The notes below the pieces were generated by a model. The model saw nothing but the letters and a program-made list of their open reading frames with translations. It made no database searches and was not told where the DNA came from. The position numbers and the translations under genes were made by a program. From Chroococcopsis sp964623815 (GTDB taxonomy: Bacteria; Cyanobacteriota; Cyanobacteriia; Cyanobacteriales; Microcystaceae), in the NCBI GenBank assembly GCA_964623815.1, contig CAZUVR010000001.1, positions 1 through 64,000 on the forward strand: DNA of 64,000 nt. Direction: 5' to 3'. Of the stretch, positions 45,961 through 54,732 are shown piece after piece; within the stretch, counting starts at the first letter, position 1, and each line of letters opens with the position of its first letter.

Positions 45961-46906
45961 TCGTCTCTTGGCTAGTTTCTATTTGTTCGTTGCCGATTAC
46001 TTCTAAGAATACGTCTTCTAAAGTTGGGCGGGTGCGGCGCATTTCTTGTAAACCGAGGTTGGCATTGACGACGATGGCTGCGATATGTGCGCCGATATTC
46101 GTTTGCGGGGTGCAAGTAATTTTTACATAATCTTTATCTGGGTTACTATCTATATTCACAACTCCCTCGATCGCTCTTAATTGAGGGATAATAGGGGTAA
46201 AGTCGCCAGTGATTTCTAATTCGTAGGCGTAGTTTTGGGCGGCGGAATAAGCGGGATTAGCGGGGACATTAGTTGCTACTACCCGCCCCCGATTAATGAT
46301 CGTAGCCCGATCGCAAGTAATACTCACTTCCGGCAGAATATGAGTAGAGAGGATAATAGTATGTTCCCCCGCTAGACTCTTAATCAAGTTACGCACTTCA
46401 ATGATCTGTTTCGGGTCTAAACCTACGGTAGGTTCATCTAGAATAATTACAGGTGGATCATGAACGATCGCTTGTGCTATCCCGACTCTCTGTTTATACC
46501 CTTTGGATAGCTTGCGGATGATGACTTTGCGTTTATCGAGGAGCTGACATCTTTCTAAAACGAAATCGACTCTTTTGCGTCTATCGCCCCCCGGCACCCC
46601 CTTAATACTGGCGACGAAGTGTAAGAAAGCCTCTACGGTCATTTCTGGATACAAAGGGGGGTTTTCTGGCAGGTAGCCGATACAACGCCGCACATCCATA
46701 GACTGTTCATGCACATCATAACCCGCGATGCGGGCGGTGCCGGAAGTAGCGGGGATATATCCAGTGAGGATACGCATCGTCGTAGTTTTCCCCGCGCCGT
46801 TAGGGCCTAAAAAACCGAGGATTTCCCCTTTCTCTACGGAAAAATCCACATCGCTAATAGCCGTGGTTGAACCGTAAATTTTGCTGAGATGTTCGACTTC
46901 AATCAT
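45944..46906 (-). CDS. ABC transporter ATP-binding protein, GldA-like
   Basis: The 320-residue ATPase has Walker A GFLGPNGAGKTTTMRILTG near residues 32-50, a Q-loop region with GYLPENPPLYPEMT near 79, signature LSKGYKQRVGIAQA near 133, and Walker B VIILDEPTVGLDP near 152. A C-terminal extension of about 100 residues has a DRI-like regulatory fold (YELEITGDFTPIIPQLRAIE). It is the first gene of a four-gene operon running to 43001. Confidence 0.92.
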   Translation of the reverse strand: MIEVEHLSKIYGSTTAISDVDFSVEKGEILGFLGPNGAGKTTTMRILTGYIPATSGTARIAGYDVHEQSMDVRRCIGYLPENPPLYPEMTVEAFLHFVASIKGVPGGDRRKRVDFVLERCQLLDKRKVIIRKLSKGYKQRVGIAQAIVHDPPVIILDEPTVGLDPKQIIEVRNLIKSLAGEHTIILSTHILPEVSITCDRATIINRGRVVATNVPANPAYSAAQNYAYELEITGDFTPIIPQLRAIEGVVNIDSNPDKDYVKITCTPQTNIGAHIAAIVVNANLGLQEMRRTRPTLEDVFLEVIGNEQIETSQETSEHDQ

Positions 46907-47008
46907 CTAACTTTCAGTAGACATCTTTTCAATTTTATAGGAGAGGGACTATCTTTTGTGGTTTTGTGCCCGTAACCTCCTCTGTGCCATCCGTGACTGT
47001 GGGTTAAT

Positions 47009-47044
47009 AAAAAAATATACCGCCGCAGATTTTACCCGGGCGGT
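47009..47044 (-). terminator. chlN transcription terminator
   Basis: On the minus strand past the chlN stop, ACCGCC (47039-47044) pairs with GGCGGT (47019-47024) around a 14-nt loop, and a run of seven T residues follows shortly after. The stem is short but the T-run is good. Confidence 0.65.
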
Positions 47045-47069
47045 GAAAAGGTTAGAAACAATTAAATAA

Positions 47070-48467
47070 TTAAACCGTTGCCTCCTTAACTAACTTATCC
47101 CAGCCCAATTCTTTGAGATTATTATTACGGCGCAGGGGGCGAGTAGCTAGCTCTAGAATGTCACGGGCGTTAGTAAAACCGTGAATTTGAGCGAAGGTAA
47201 ATTCTACTGACCATTTAGTATTAATTCCCCGCGCTTCTAAGGGATTAGCATGAGCCATTCCCGTGATAACTAAATCGGGCTGTAACTCATAAATACGCTG
47301 TATCTGATTATAGTTATCCGGCTTTTCGATAATCTTCGGCAGCGGCACACCCATCTCATTACAGGTTTTTTCTAATAAGGCTAACTCGGCAGCTTGATAA
47401 CGTTTATCCATATAAGGAATCCCGATTTCCGGGCAAGTCATACCGCAACGAATCAGAAACCGGGCTAAAGAAATCTCTAATAGATTATCTCCCATAAAAA
47501 ACACCGATTTACCGCGAATCAGTTTGATGTAATCTTCTAAACTTTCCCAGATTTGCGCCTCTCTCTCTGCTAATCCCTGCGGCTCAATTCCTAAGACAGA
47601 GCAAATTTTTTCTATCCAGGCTCTCGTGCCATCTGGGCCGATGGGGAAGGGTGCGCCGATGAGTTTACACTTACGGCGGCGCATTAAAGTTGTAGCGGTG
47701 CGGGACAGGAAAGGGTTTACTCCGGCTACATAATAATCCTCACCGATAACAGGTAATTCGGTGAAACGTTTCGCGGGCAACCAGCCGGATATTTTCACTC
47801 CCTGCTTTTTCAATTCTAGGGTTAGATTGGTAACTACCGGGTCTGGCAGGGAGCCGAAGAGGACTAAAGGTTTATGATCGTGATATTCTGATTCTTCGTG
47901 TTTGATTTCCTCTTTCTTGCGCCCGAAGTTGAGCAGTTTAGAAATAGCGTTTCTCTCTTCTTTCTCTTCTTCCTGTTTCGCCGCCTCTGGACATTTATGA
48001 ACCATCGAGGCTAAGACTGTATCCTCTCCCTGGGTGAAGGCGTAATCTAATCCATTAGCCCGAGCGGTAACTATGGGGATACCGATTTCGGCTTCTAATT
48101 TCGGTGCCAATCCCTCTAAGTCCATCTTGATGATTTCCGTCGTACAGGTGCCTATCCAAACTATTACGCTGGGATTACGATCGCGTTTTATCTGCAAACA
48201 CAATCTTTTCAATTCGTTGTAATCGTTTAGCTGGGCGGAGATGTCACCTTCTTCTAACTCCGCCATCGCATAACGAGGCTCGGCAAAAATCATGACTCCC
48301 ATCGCATTTTGTAGGAAGTACCCGCAGGTTTTCGTACCGATTACGAGGAAGAAACTATCTTCTATTTTCTGATATAGCCAGGCAACACAACTAATTGGGC
48401 AAAATGTATGATAATTCCCCGTCTCACAATCGAATTGTAACGCCGTCGGTTCTTGCATAGCGGTCAT
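47070..48467 (-). CDS. chlN: light-independent protochlorophyllide reductase subunit N
   Basis: The 465-residue NifD-like subunit forms the catalytic heterotetramer with ChlB. It has the cluster cysteines in FCPISCVAW near residue 27, GTKTCGYFLQNAMG near 48 and WIGTCTTEIIKMDLEG near 107. A [4Fe-4S] NB-cluster is bound by three ChlN cysteines and one ChlB aspartate in the known family structure. A cyanobacterial charged insert (KQEEEKEERNAISKL) near residues 164-195 is present. The complex reduces protochlorophyllide in the dark and is oxygen-sensitive. chlB is not in the window. Confidence 0.97.
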   Translation of the reverse strand: MTAMQEPTALQFDCETGNYHTFCPISCVAWLYQKIEDSFFLVIGTKTCGYFLQNAMGVMIFAEPRYAMAELEEGDISAQLNDYNELKRLCLQIKRDRNPSVIVWIGTCTTEIIKMDLEGLAPKLEAEIGIPIVTARANGLDYAFTQGEDTVLASMVHKCPEAAKQEEEKEERNAISKLLNFGRKKEEIKHEESEYHDHKPLVLFGSLPDPVVTNLTLELKKQGVKISGWLPAKRFTELPVIGEDYYVAGVNPFLSRTATTLMRRRKCKLIGAPFPIGPDGTRAWIEKICSVLGIEPQGLAEREAQIWESLEDYIKLIRGKSVFFMGDNLLEISLARFLIRCGMTCPEIGIPYMDKRYQAAELALLEKTCNEMGVPLPKIIEKPDNYNQIQRIYELQPDLVITGMAHANPLEARGINTKWSVEFTFAQIHGFTNARDILELATRPLRRNNNLKELGWDKLVKEATV

Positions 48468-48521
48468 GATTTTTGTTCTCCTTGTTTTTTGAAATTTATA
48501 TTAGGTTATAAGTTATTTAAC

Positions 48522-48809
48522 TTATTTTTTTAGCTCTTTTTCTGGATCGAAATCTAGTCCTAATACCTCAACAAGTTTGTCTTCGTCGGTATTAAGCTTA
48601 CAAAAAGTCAGTAATATCTCATTAGCTTCAGGGTATAAAGCAAGAATTACTCCTAAAATGAGAAATGAATTAGGACGCCGGCCATTATCAGTGGATACGT
48701 AACCAGAGCCTGTTTCATCCATCATGATTTGTAACCATTCTCGATTACTTTGATAGTAAGCTAACCATTTGTCTTTAATAATCTTCTGTGATTCATTTAA
48801 TGAAGTCAT
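48522..48809 (-). CDS. DUF5331-type small protein between chlL and chlN
   Basis: About 95 residues: a helical, acidic protein with NESQKIIKDKWLAYYQSNRE at the start, then NSFLILGVILALYPEANEIL, and an acidic end (FDPEKELKK). The position between chlL and chlN and the pattern match the family labelled DUF5331, commonly found there in cyanobacteria. The role is unknown, perhaps assembly or control of the reductase. I choose the ATG at 48809, which has AGGGAA five bases upstream; an in-frame start 18 bases earlier lacks one. Confidence 0.7.
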   Translation of the reverse strand: MTSLNESQKIIKDKWLAYYQSNREWLQIMMDETGSGYVSTDNGRRPNSFLILGVILALYPEANEILLTFCKLNTDEDKLVEVLGLDFDPEKELKK

Positions 48810-48912
48810 AAGATTCCCTTGTTGCAATAATGGTGATATGTAGATCGGATAATTCCTTTGTATAAAATTCCCTCACTACCCGAGAAAATCACCATTACTA
48901 GGGGTGGAAATA

Positions 48913-49782
48913 TTAAACCATCATTAAATCTAATTCTTCTTCGGCGTTAGCCTTGGGCTTTTCGGGATTGAGATAGAAGTCAGAGAGGAGATTGAATAAC
49001 TCCCTATCCGGGGATTCTTTCGGTACGACACCTTCGGGCATGGCGAGAATCTGATCTGCTATATTGAGATAGAAATCACAGACGTAACTCAGAGAAGGGT
49101 CTTTTTCCGCCATCTCGAAAAGAGTTTTCCCCTTAACCCGAGACACCCGTATATCTTCAATCAGGGGTAAAACCTCTAACACCGGCATCGGTACATGAGA
49201 CACATACTTATTAATTAAGTCTCGCTTAGAAGTGCGATTACCGATTAAACCCGCCAGACGTAGGGGATGGGTGCGGGCTTTCTCCCTCACCGAGGCTGCG
49301 ATTCTATTAGCCGCGAATAGAGCATCAAAACCGTTATCGGTGACGATGAGACAATAATCGGCATAATTAAGGGGAGCCGCGAAGCCTCCACAGACTACAT
49401 CACCCAATACATCGAAGAGGATTATATCGAATTCATCAAAAGCGTTTAACTCTTTTAAGAGTTTAACCGTCTCTCCCACTACATAACCGCCGCAACCGGC
49501 ACCCGCAGGAGGGCCTCCCGCTTCCACACATTTAACACCCGCGTAACCGTCATAGATGACATCTTCTGGCCAAATATCTTCGTAGTGAAAATCTTTTTCT
49601 TGTAACGTGTCGATGATAGTGGGGATGAGAAAGCCAGTGAGGGTAAATGTACTGTCGTGTTTAGGATCACATCCGATCTGTAACACCTTTTTACCTCTTT
49701 TGGCTAGGGCTGCCGATATGTTACAGCTAGTCGTCGATTTGCCTATGCCGCCTTTTCCATATACTGCCAGTGTTAAAGTCAT
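48913..49782 (-). CDS. chlL: light-independent protochlorophyllide reductase iron protein
   Basis: The 289-residue NifH-like homodimer passes electrons from ferredoxin to ChlN-ChlB with ATP hydrolysis. It has the P-loop YGKGGIGKSTTS near residues 8-19, switch I CDPKHDST near 38-45, cluster cysteines in AGAGCGGYV and VVCGGFAAPL, and the usual length. It heads the chlL-DUF5331-chlN cluster. The 508-bp AT-rich upstream gap is the probable control region. Confidence 0.97.
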   Translation of the reverse strand: MTLTLAVYGKGGIGKSTTSCNISAALAKRGKKVLQIGCDPKHDSTFTLTGFLIPTIIDTLQEKDFHYEDIWPEDVIYDGYAGVKCVEAGGPPAGAGCGGYVVGETVKLLKELNAFDEFDIILFDVLGDVVCGGFAAPLNYADYCLIVTDNGFDALFAANRIAASVREKARTHPLRLAGLIGNRTSKRDLINKYVSHVPMPVLEVLPLIEDIRVSRVKGKTLFEMAEKDPSLSYVCDFYLNIADQILAMPEGVVPKESPDRELFNLLSDFYLNPEKPKANAEEELDLMMV

Positions 49783-50290
49783 TTTTTAAGTCTCCTACTA
49801 TTAAGAGAGGTTTGGCTCTCGATCGTCATTATTATTCATTTCCCTTTCTCTGCAAAGTACCCCCTTTTTTGCTTTCTAGCGTAATCAGTTGCTTTAACTA
49901 TAAAGATGATTTATGAATTACTTTTAATCTATAAATTATCATTTTTATTTGTAAATAAGTTTTTATCAAATTTTATATTTTTATTTATTTTAAATAAAAA
50001 CAATAAACAAATAATTGCCGTCTGTGACTATAATCCTTATCTGAATAGGGTTTAAGGATTTACAAACCCTTAATTGTATCTGTGTGAAACCCTTATAAAG
50101 CGTAATCTTAGTTCTTTTGAACTATTAAAGAAAAAATTTTTTATGAATAATAATTACAATTTATCCATAAATATCATCTATGAGGTTTAGAACAGCCTGA
50201 TTAAAATCAGCGCCAAAAGATGTCAGAGAATTCCGAAAAGCTTATAAATAAAAATGTAGTAGAATCTAAGGAAATTTACCGAGCTTTTCG
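49783..50290. other. 508-bp AT-rich control region upstream of chlL
   Basis: No gene is seen. Notable elements are a very AT-rich tract (about 49900-50000), a stem AGGGTTT/AAACCCT at 50047-50070, and a direct repeat of AAACCCTTA at 50064 and 50088 (24 bp apart). A/T-rich sequence lies before the gene at 50291. It separates two divergent transcription units. The repeats may be regulator-binding sites, but this is inference. Confidence 0.5.
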
Positions 50291-51136
50291 ATGCAGATTA
50301 CCGAGCAGGCACCTCACTCCTTAACTTTATGTAACAAAGCCCCGAAATATCGTTTATGGCTGGGGGTTTTTCTGGCGATGTTTCCGATGATAGTGGCGGT
50401 ATATAGCGTACTCAGTCAGAGACGAATAGTTAAGTGCGATCGTTCTCCTAGCGGGATAAATTGCAATTATATCCGCCCCAACGCCTTGCCTTTTTTCGAT
50501 AGTGAAACGATAAAATTAGATAACCTCAAAAAAACGGCGGTTTATCAAGAAATTTACGTTTTTCTCGATGGAGAGAGAATCGTTGACTACTATGTATTAG
50601 CTCTAGCAGATAATACCTATGTATATATCGATAATTTTCGAGATGAAAAATCGGCTCTCGCCTTTAAAAAAGAAATAGAAGCTTTTCGTCTCAAACTTCA
50701 TAACTCAAAAGTGATGAGACAGAGTTATTTAGATAGCTTAACTTTACTCGCTAAAAATCCCAAATATTATCATTTTTATCTCTGGACTTTATTAGCACTG
50801 TTGCTGGGATCTATACTAATATATGATTCTGGCTATTCACGAGTGTATAAGATTAACGCTCAAAGCGGAATCCTCAACTGCAAAACGAAAGTATTCTTCC
50901 TCTCTCAAGAAAACGATTACATCCTAGAAAGAATAAAAGACGTATTTATCGAACAAGAAAAGGATAGGTTTGGAGTTACATACCATCGGATTAAAATAAT
51001 GCTGACTAACGGAGAAAAGCTAACTCTTAACGCCCGATTGATAGAGGCTGTAACCCTGGGCAGACAGGAACAACAAATTCTTCAAGCCGTAAAGAAACAC
51101 CTAAACCATCTCAAAGAGAAAGTATTGGTTTCATGA
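50291..51136 (+). CDS. membrane protein with two helices, hypothetical
   Basis: The 281-residue protein has membrane helices near residues 24-43 (LWLGVFLAMFPMIVAVYSVL) and about 158-176 (LWTLLALLLGSILIYDSGY). The soluble segments between and after (CDRSPSGINCNYIRPN; YKINAQSGILNCKTKVFFLS) look like two beta-rich modules of similar kind, each starting with a Cys-rich strand, possibly PH-like. No enzyme motif is found. It overlaps the next gene by 4 bp (ATGA). The function is unknown. Confidence 0.6.
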   Translation: MQITEQAPHSLTLCNKAPKYRLWLGVFLAMFPMIVAVYSVLSQRRIVKCDRSPSGINCNYIRPNALPFFDSETIKLDNLKKTAVYQEIYVFLDGERIVDYYVLALADNTYVYIDNFRDEKSALAFKKEIEAFRLKLHNSKVMRQSYLDSLTLLAKNPKYYHFYLWTLLALLLGSILIYDSGYSRVYKINAQSGILNCKTKVFFLSQENDYILERIKDVFIEQEKDRFGVTYHRIKIMLTNGEKLTLNARLIEAVTLGRQEQQILQAVKKHLNHLKEKVLVS

Positions 51137-51315
51137 ATAACTTATCCTACTTAGGTTATACATTCGGTGGCATTCTAGGTTTCACCCTAATATTCTACGT
51201 ACTCAGGGGGCTAGGTTATCTAAGCTTCCTGCCAGGAGGAATCCTGTTAGTGCTTATAGCCATGTCGCTCGTCACGGGTATTATTTACGGGATAGCGAGA
51301 ACAAAACGATTTTAA
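51133..51315 (+). CDS. small two-helix membrane protein, hypothetical
   Basis: The 60-residue protein is almost entirely two hydrophobic helices (residues 6-23 and 33-54) with a basic ARTKRF tail inside. It is translated from an ATGA overlap with the preceding membrane protein, so the two are coupled and probably form a complex. Its stop overlaps the convergent hydrolase stop by 4 bp. No known family. Confidence 0.55.
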   Translation: MNNLSYLGYTFGGILGFTLIFYVLRGLGYLSFLPGGILLVLIAMSLVTGIIYGIARTKRF

Positions 51316-52199
51316 TAGTTAAGAATGCTCTGAAAAAATTGGAATACATAAGGCAATTGAGATGACCAATATTGATAATTATGAGCGGCTTCTCGGACGG
51401 GATTATATTTAATAAGGGGAGTATTACCGAACCGGGCTAGGAGTCGGTTATAGAATAGACGGCTTTGAGATTCCGGAACAACCTTATCTTCCATACCGTG
51501 AGAGAGATATAAAGGCATTTTCCACTCATTTACCCTTAGCCCGGGGTTATCTCTACCTAACCAGCGTTGGGGGAATTTATTATAATCTCCATATAGGGAT
51601 TTCATCAGTCTGTCCCCTTTCATATTTTCCTGACTGAAATCTCCCGAAAGGCTGGCACCAGCCACGAATATATCGGGATTTTCCAGAGAGATTAATGCCA
51701 CTCCCCTACCCCCCGTAGATAATCCTAATAAAGTATTATATTGACCAGTTTTTAATAAGTTGTGTCTTCGTTGTATTTCTGGTATGAAACGACTGCGTAT
51801 AAATTGCCCTCCGGGAATTTTATTCCACCTCATAGAGGTTTCGGGATAGTATTGGCTTTCATAGAGAGTTTTTCCCATCTCCGGCAAGATCAGTATATAA
51901 CTATAGCGATCGGCGTAACTCACCAAGTTCGTATTTTTTATCCAACTGGTACGGGAGAAATTCCAACCGGGAAGCACGAGAACACAGGGTAAAGCAGGGG
52001 TAACTCTATAATTAGAAGGATAATAGATGTCGTAAGCTACATCATCTATTTTTAGATTTTTATTCCAGCCGACTTTTAAATTTAACATAGATGAAGATCT
52101 TGAATTGTTAGCTAGAGGTAAAGCTTGCTTGATGGGAGTCGAACTATATACGGCTACCGAACAGGCCGAGATCAATAAAAATATTAAAAATAATTGCAT
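51312..52199 (-). CDS. secreted alpha/beta-hydrolase (esterase-like)
   Basis: The 295-residue protein has a signal peptide (LFLIFLLISACSVAVYSSTP). An alpha/beta-hydrolase follows: the oxyanion strand PCVLVLPGWNFSRTSW near residues 74-90, nucleophile Ser in LLGLSTGGRG near 167, acid in LSHGMEDKVVPESQS near 231-245, and His in REAAHNYQYW near 277. The layout is like esterase D/feruloyl esterase enzymes. A Cys near residue 13 in the signal region (ISACSV) might make it a lipoprotein. The substrate is unknown. Confidence 0.8.
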   Translation of the reverse strand: MQLFLIFLLISACSVAVYSSTPIKQALPLANNSRSSSMLNLKVGWNKNLKIDDVAYDIYYPSNYRVTPALPCVLVLPGWNFSRTSWIKNTNLVSYADRYSYILILPEMGKTLYESQYYPETSMRWNKIPGGQFIRSRFIPEIQRRHNLLKTGQYNTLLGLSTGGRGVALISLENPDIFVAGASLSGDFSQENMKGDRLMKSLYGDYNKFPQRWLGRDNPGLRVNEWKMPLYLSHGMEDKVVPESQSRLFYNRLLARFGNTPLIKYNPVREAAHNYQYWSSQLPYVFQFFQSILNY

Positions 52200-52269
52200 T
52201 CAAAACTCTCTGCTTTGAAATGAAAAAAAAATAATTACAATAGTATCATTTCTATAGTGATAATCTATT

Positions 52270-53148
52270 ATGGCTAAGCTAGTAAACCGCAGGCCTGAAA
52301 ATATCGAGGGTAATTTCTACGTAGATTCCACTTGTATCGACTGCGATACCTGTCGATGGATGTGTCCGCAAGTATTTCAGGAGATAGGAGAACAATCTGC
52401 AGTTTACCATCAACCCGATAACGAAAGAGAAAGAGCCTCGGCCCTACAAGCTCTATTATCCTGTCCTACCGGTTCGATCGGCACTTTAAATAAACCGATT
52501 GATATAAAGAAAATACAGCGACAATTTCCTCTTTTAATAGAGGATAACGTCTATGATTGCGGTTATCATGCGGCTTCTTCTTATGGTGCTACCAGTTATT
52601 TCATCCAACATCTGAGAGGAAATATATTAATCGATTCACCCCGATTTACTGGGCCTTTAGTCGAGAGATTAGAAGCTTTAGGTGGTGTGCGTTGGATGTA
52701 TTTGACTCATCGAGACGATGTAGCGGATCATGCTAAATATCGGCAACATTTTCATTGCGATCGTATATTGCACCTAGATGATATTACTCCGGATACACAA
52801 GAGGTAGAGATTAAATTAACTGGCACCGAGCCTGTAATATTGACAGAAGATGTTTTGGTCATTCCCGTACCGGGCCACAGTAAAGGTCATACCGTTTTAC
52901 TTTATAAGAATAAGTTTTTATTTACCGGCGATCATCTGGCTTGGTCAAACTACCTTCAACAGCTCTACGCTTTTAAAGATTATTGCTGGTATTCCTGGAA
53001 TGAGTTAGTAAAATCAACCCATAAATTAACTCAATATCAATTTCAGTGGGTTTTACCGGGTCATGGTAGACGTTATCGTGCTGATTCTGTCCCTATCATG
53101 CAACGAGAGTTAGAAAAATGCCTACTTTGGATGGAACGACTAAGATAA
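52270..53148 (+). CDS. ferredoxin-metallo-beta-lactamase fold fusion protein
   Basis: The 292-residue protein starts with a 4Fe-4S ferredoxin module: the CIDCDTCRWMCP spacing (C-x2-C-x2-C-x3-C-P) near residues 22-33 and a fourth-cluster-type CPTGSIG near 64. The MBL-fold domain follows with a variant metal motif, THRDDVADH near 154-162, then PGHSKGHT near 199, TGDHLAWS near 218 and LPGHGRRY near 268. Fusions like this are known in cyanobacteria and plants; substrate and electron partner are unknown. A redox-controlled hydrolase or sulfur-related role is possible but unproven. Confidence 0.82.
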   Translation: MAKLVNRRPENIEGNFYVDSTCIDCDTCRWMCPQVFQEIGEQSAVYHQPDNERERASALQALLSCPTGSIGTLNKPIDIKKIQRQFPLLIEDNVYDCGYHAASSYGATSYFIQHLRGNILIDSPRFTGPLVERLEALGGVRWMYLTHRDDVADHAKYRQHFHCDRILHLDDITPDTQEVEIKLTGTEPVILTEDVLVIPVPGHSKGHTVLLYKNKFLFTGDHLAWSNYLQQLYAFKDYCWYSWNELVKSTHKLTQYQFQWVLPGHGRRYRADSVPIMQRELEKCLLWMERLR

Positions 53149-53232
53149 GGGTATAAAGTGTTTAACAGTTAGCTATTTATATGTTACAATCCTACGTCAA
53201 TATCTAGGCAATCTCCAGGAAAATATCAACCG

Positions 53233-54267
53233 ATGCTAACTGTTATTTTTAAGTGCGATCGATGTGGTCTAAATAGAGCAAAAGAAATAGAGAAAAGACT
53301 TTCTAATAACACTATATCCTGTCCTAAATGCAATAATGCAGTCAAACTTATTTATAAAGAAAAAGAAACTAGTTTAGGAGACATAGCTCAAATTTTAGAG
53401 AAGATAGCTGGTTCTTTAGAGTCAATTGAAAATCAAATAGAGCGAATAATAATACCTCAAATAATAAAATTAGAAAAAGATGGTGTTGAAAACCTTAACA
53501 ATAAAGCAAACACCAAGAATAATCAGAAACTTGCTAAAGATAATAATCCCTTATTGTATCAGGAGATAATAGACTTTTTTGCTAGAAATGGAATGGTTGT
53601 AAACTCTACATCATCAGAGCAAAAGATCGATCCGAAGTTACAAACAATAGCTAACTTGATGGGGAATCATTATCAAGTGATAAAAAAATTGCACGAATCC
53701 ATCAAAATCAATCTTAGTAGCGGCAAAGAGTTTACGCTCGAGCTAAACGATGATTCCGGGCAAAAAATCGGTACTATAACTCAACTATGTAGCCAATTAC
53801 ATCAGCTTAAATTTTTAGAGGAGTATCACTATGAAAAGCGTATTTTGAAAGCGAAACCGAGTCAAAACCCCAAAGCTATTAATTTCCTCTCTGGACAATG
53901 GTTAGAATTATATTTGAGGAAACAGATGATCCTTTGTTTGCGCCGGGCACGCCCGCAATCAAAATATGCTTATCTGTTTAATGGCAAAATCACGCTATCC
54001 AACGGTGAAAATCGAGAGATAGACATAATCTTTAAAACAGAGAAGGAATTATTCTGGTTTGAAGCCAAGACGAAAGACTATCAGGCGCACATACACAAAT
54101 ATCATCATCTCGCCTCCTTATTGAAATTAGATCGAGATCATGTTTATTTAATTTTAGTCTCGGGCCCCGAATCTACTGAAAATCTATCTAGTTTATATAA
54201 CTTAAAGGTGATGACGGTAGAACAATTCTCTCAAACTTTCGAGAATTATTTAAAACAAAAACGTTAA
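53233..54267 (+). CDS. zinc-ribbon / coiled-coil / PD-(D/E)XK nuclease-like protein
   Basis: The 344 residues fall into three parts. A zinc ribbon (CDRCGL near 9-14 and CPKCNNA near 35-41) comes first. A long helical coiled-coil region with a Glu/Lys/Asn-rich spacer spans about 55-200. The C-terminal domain has GQWLELYL near 217, NREIDIIF near 256 and FWFEAKT near 271. The D and E-x-K of these motifs and their spacing fit PD-(D/E)XK nucleases. It resembles the nuclease half of DUF1887/Card1-type proteins but has no CARF domain. Codon use looks more AT-rich than its neighbours, which suggests transfer. The function is not established. Confidence 0.65.
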   Translation: MLTVIFKCDRCGLNRAKEIEKRLSNNTISCPKCNNAVKLIYKEKETSLGDIAQILEKIAGSLESIENQIERIIIPQIIKLEKDGVENLNNKANTKNNQKLAKDNNPLLYQEIIDFFARNGMVVNSTSSEQKIDPKLQTIANLMGNHYQVIKKLHESIKINLSSGKEFTLELNDDSGQKIGTITQLCSQLHQLKFLEEYHYEKRILKAKPSQNPKAINFLSGQWLELYLRKQMILCLRRARPQSKYAYLFNGKITLSNGENREIDIIFKTEKELFWFEAKTKDYQAHIHKYHHLASLLKLDRDHVYLILVSGPESTENLSSLYNLKVMTVEQFSQTFENYLKQKR

Positions 54268-54268
54268 A

Positions 54269-54296
54269 CGTATCTCGCCCCCAAGGCCGAGATACG
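54269..54296. terminator. hairpin between convergent genes
   Basis: CGTATCTCG (54269-54277) pairs perfectly with CGAGATACG (54288-54296) around a 10-nt loop, directly after the nuclease-like gene stop. No long T-run follows. Confidence 0.55.
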
Positions 54297-54316
54297 GGAA
54301 AGGAAATATCTAAGAT

Positions 54317-54649
54317 CTAAATATCTACATCCGGTGATATGGGCACTAAGTCCCCGTGAATCGTCAAGCCTAATAATATGGGTTGATTAGCCTCGATTAA
54401 CCTGCCCGTGAGGACACAACTCTCATCTTTTCTAGCTGTAGCGTTAAAAATGGCGCGAATATCGGCGCGGTTAAAATGAGGGCGATAGTCGCCTGATTTC
54501 TGATGAACGTAATTCCAGAGTATATCCCGGATCAGGGCTTGATAACCTTGAGTGCCCGATAGCTTCTTGAGATTGTCTTTAAGATCTTTCTCAAGACGGA
54601 TGCTAGTGACTTCCATTTCCGTTGTAACAGTACGATTGATGGTACGCAT
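54317..54649 (-). CDS. ribbon-helix-helix-like DNA-binding protein, hypothetical
   Basis: The 110-residue protein has an N-terminal segment with the strand-helix-helix pattern (VTSIRLEKDLKDNLKKLSGTQG then YQALIRDILWNYVHQKSG) of RHH/CopG/MetJ regulators. A beta-rich C-terminal part follows (ESCVLTGRLIEANQPILLGL). The ATG at 54649 has GGAG six bases upstream, so I reject the earlier in-frame TTG. It could be a small regulator or an orphan antitoxin; no toxin lies next to it. Confidence 0.6.
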   Translation of the reverse strand: MRTINRTVTTEMEVTSIRLEKDLKDNLKKLSGTQGYQALIRDILWNYVHQKSGDYRPHFNRADIRAIFNATARKDESCVLTGRLIEANQPILLGLTIHGDLVPISPDVDI

Positions 54650-54732
54650 TTTTTGCTCCAAATAGTAGACAGATTAGTATTACAAGTGTAGTATTAAAAA
54701 GATAAGTTAAACAAGAATTGGTAAATACAGCC

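Noticed and set aside
53233..54267. Calling this gene a Card1/Can2 CRISPR effector
   Set aside because: The nuclease half is similar in style, but there is no CARF domain; the N-terminus is a zinc ribbon and coiled coil.
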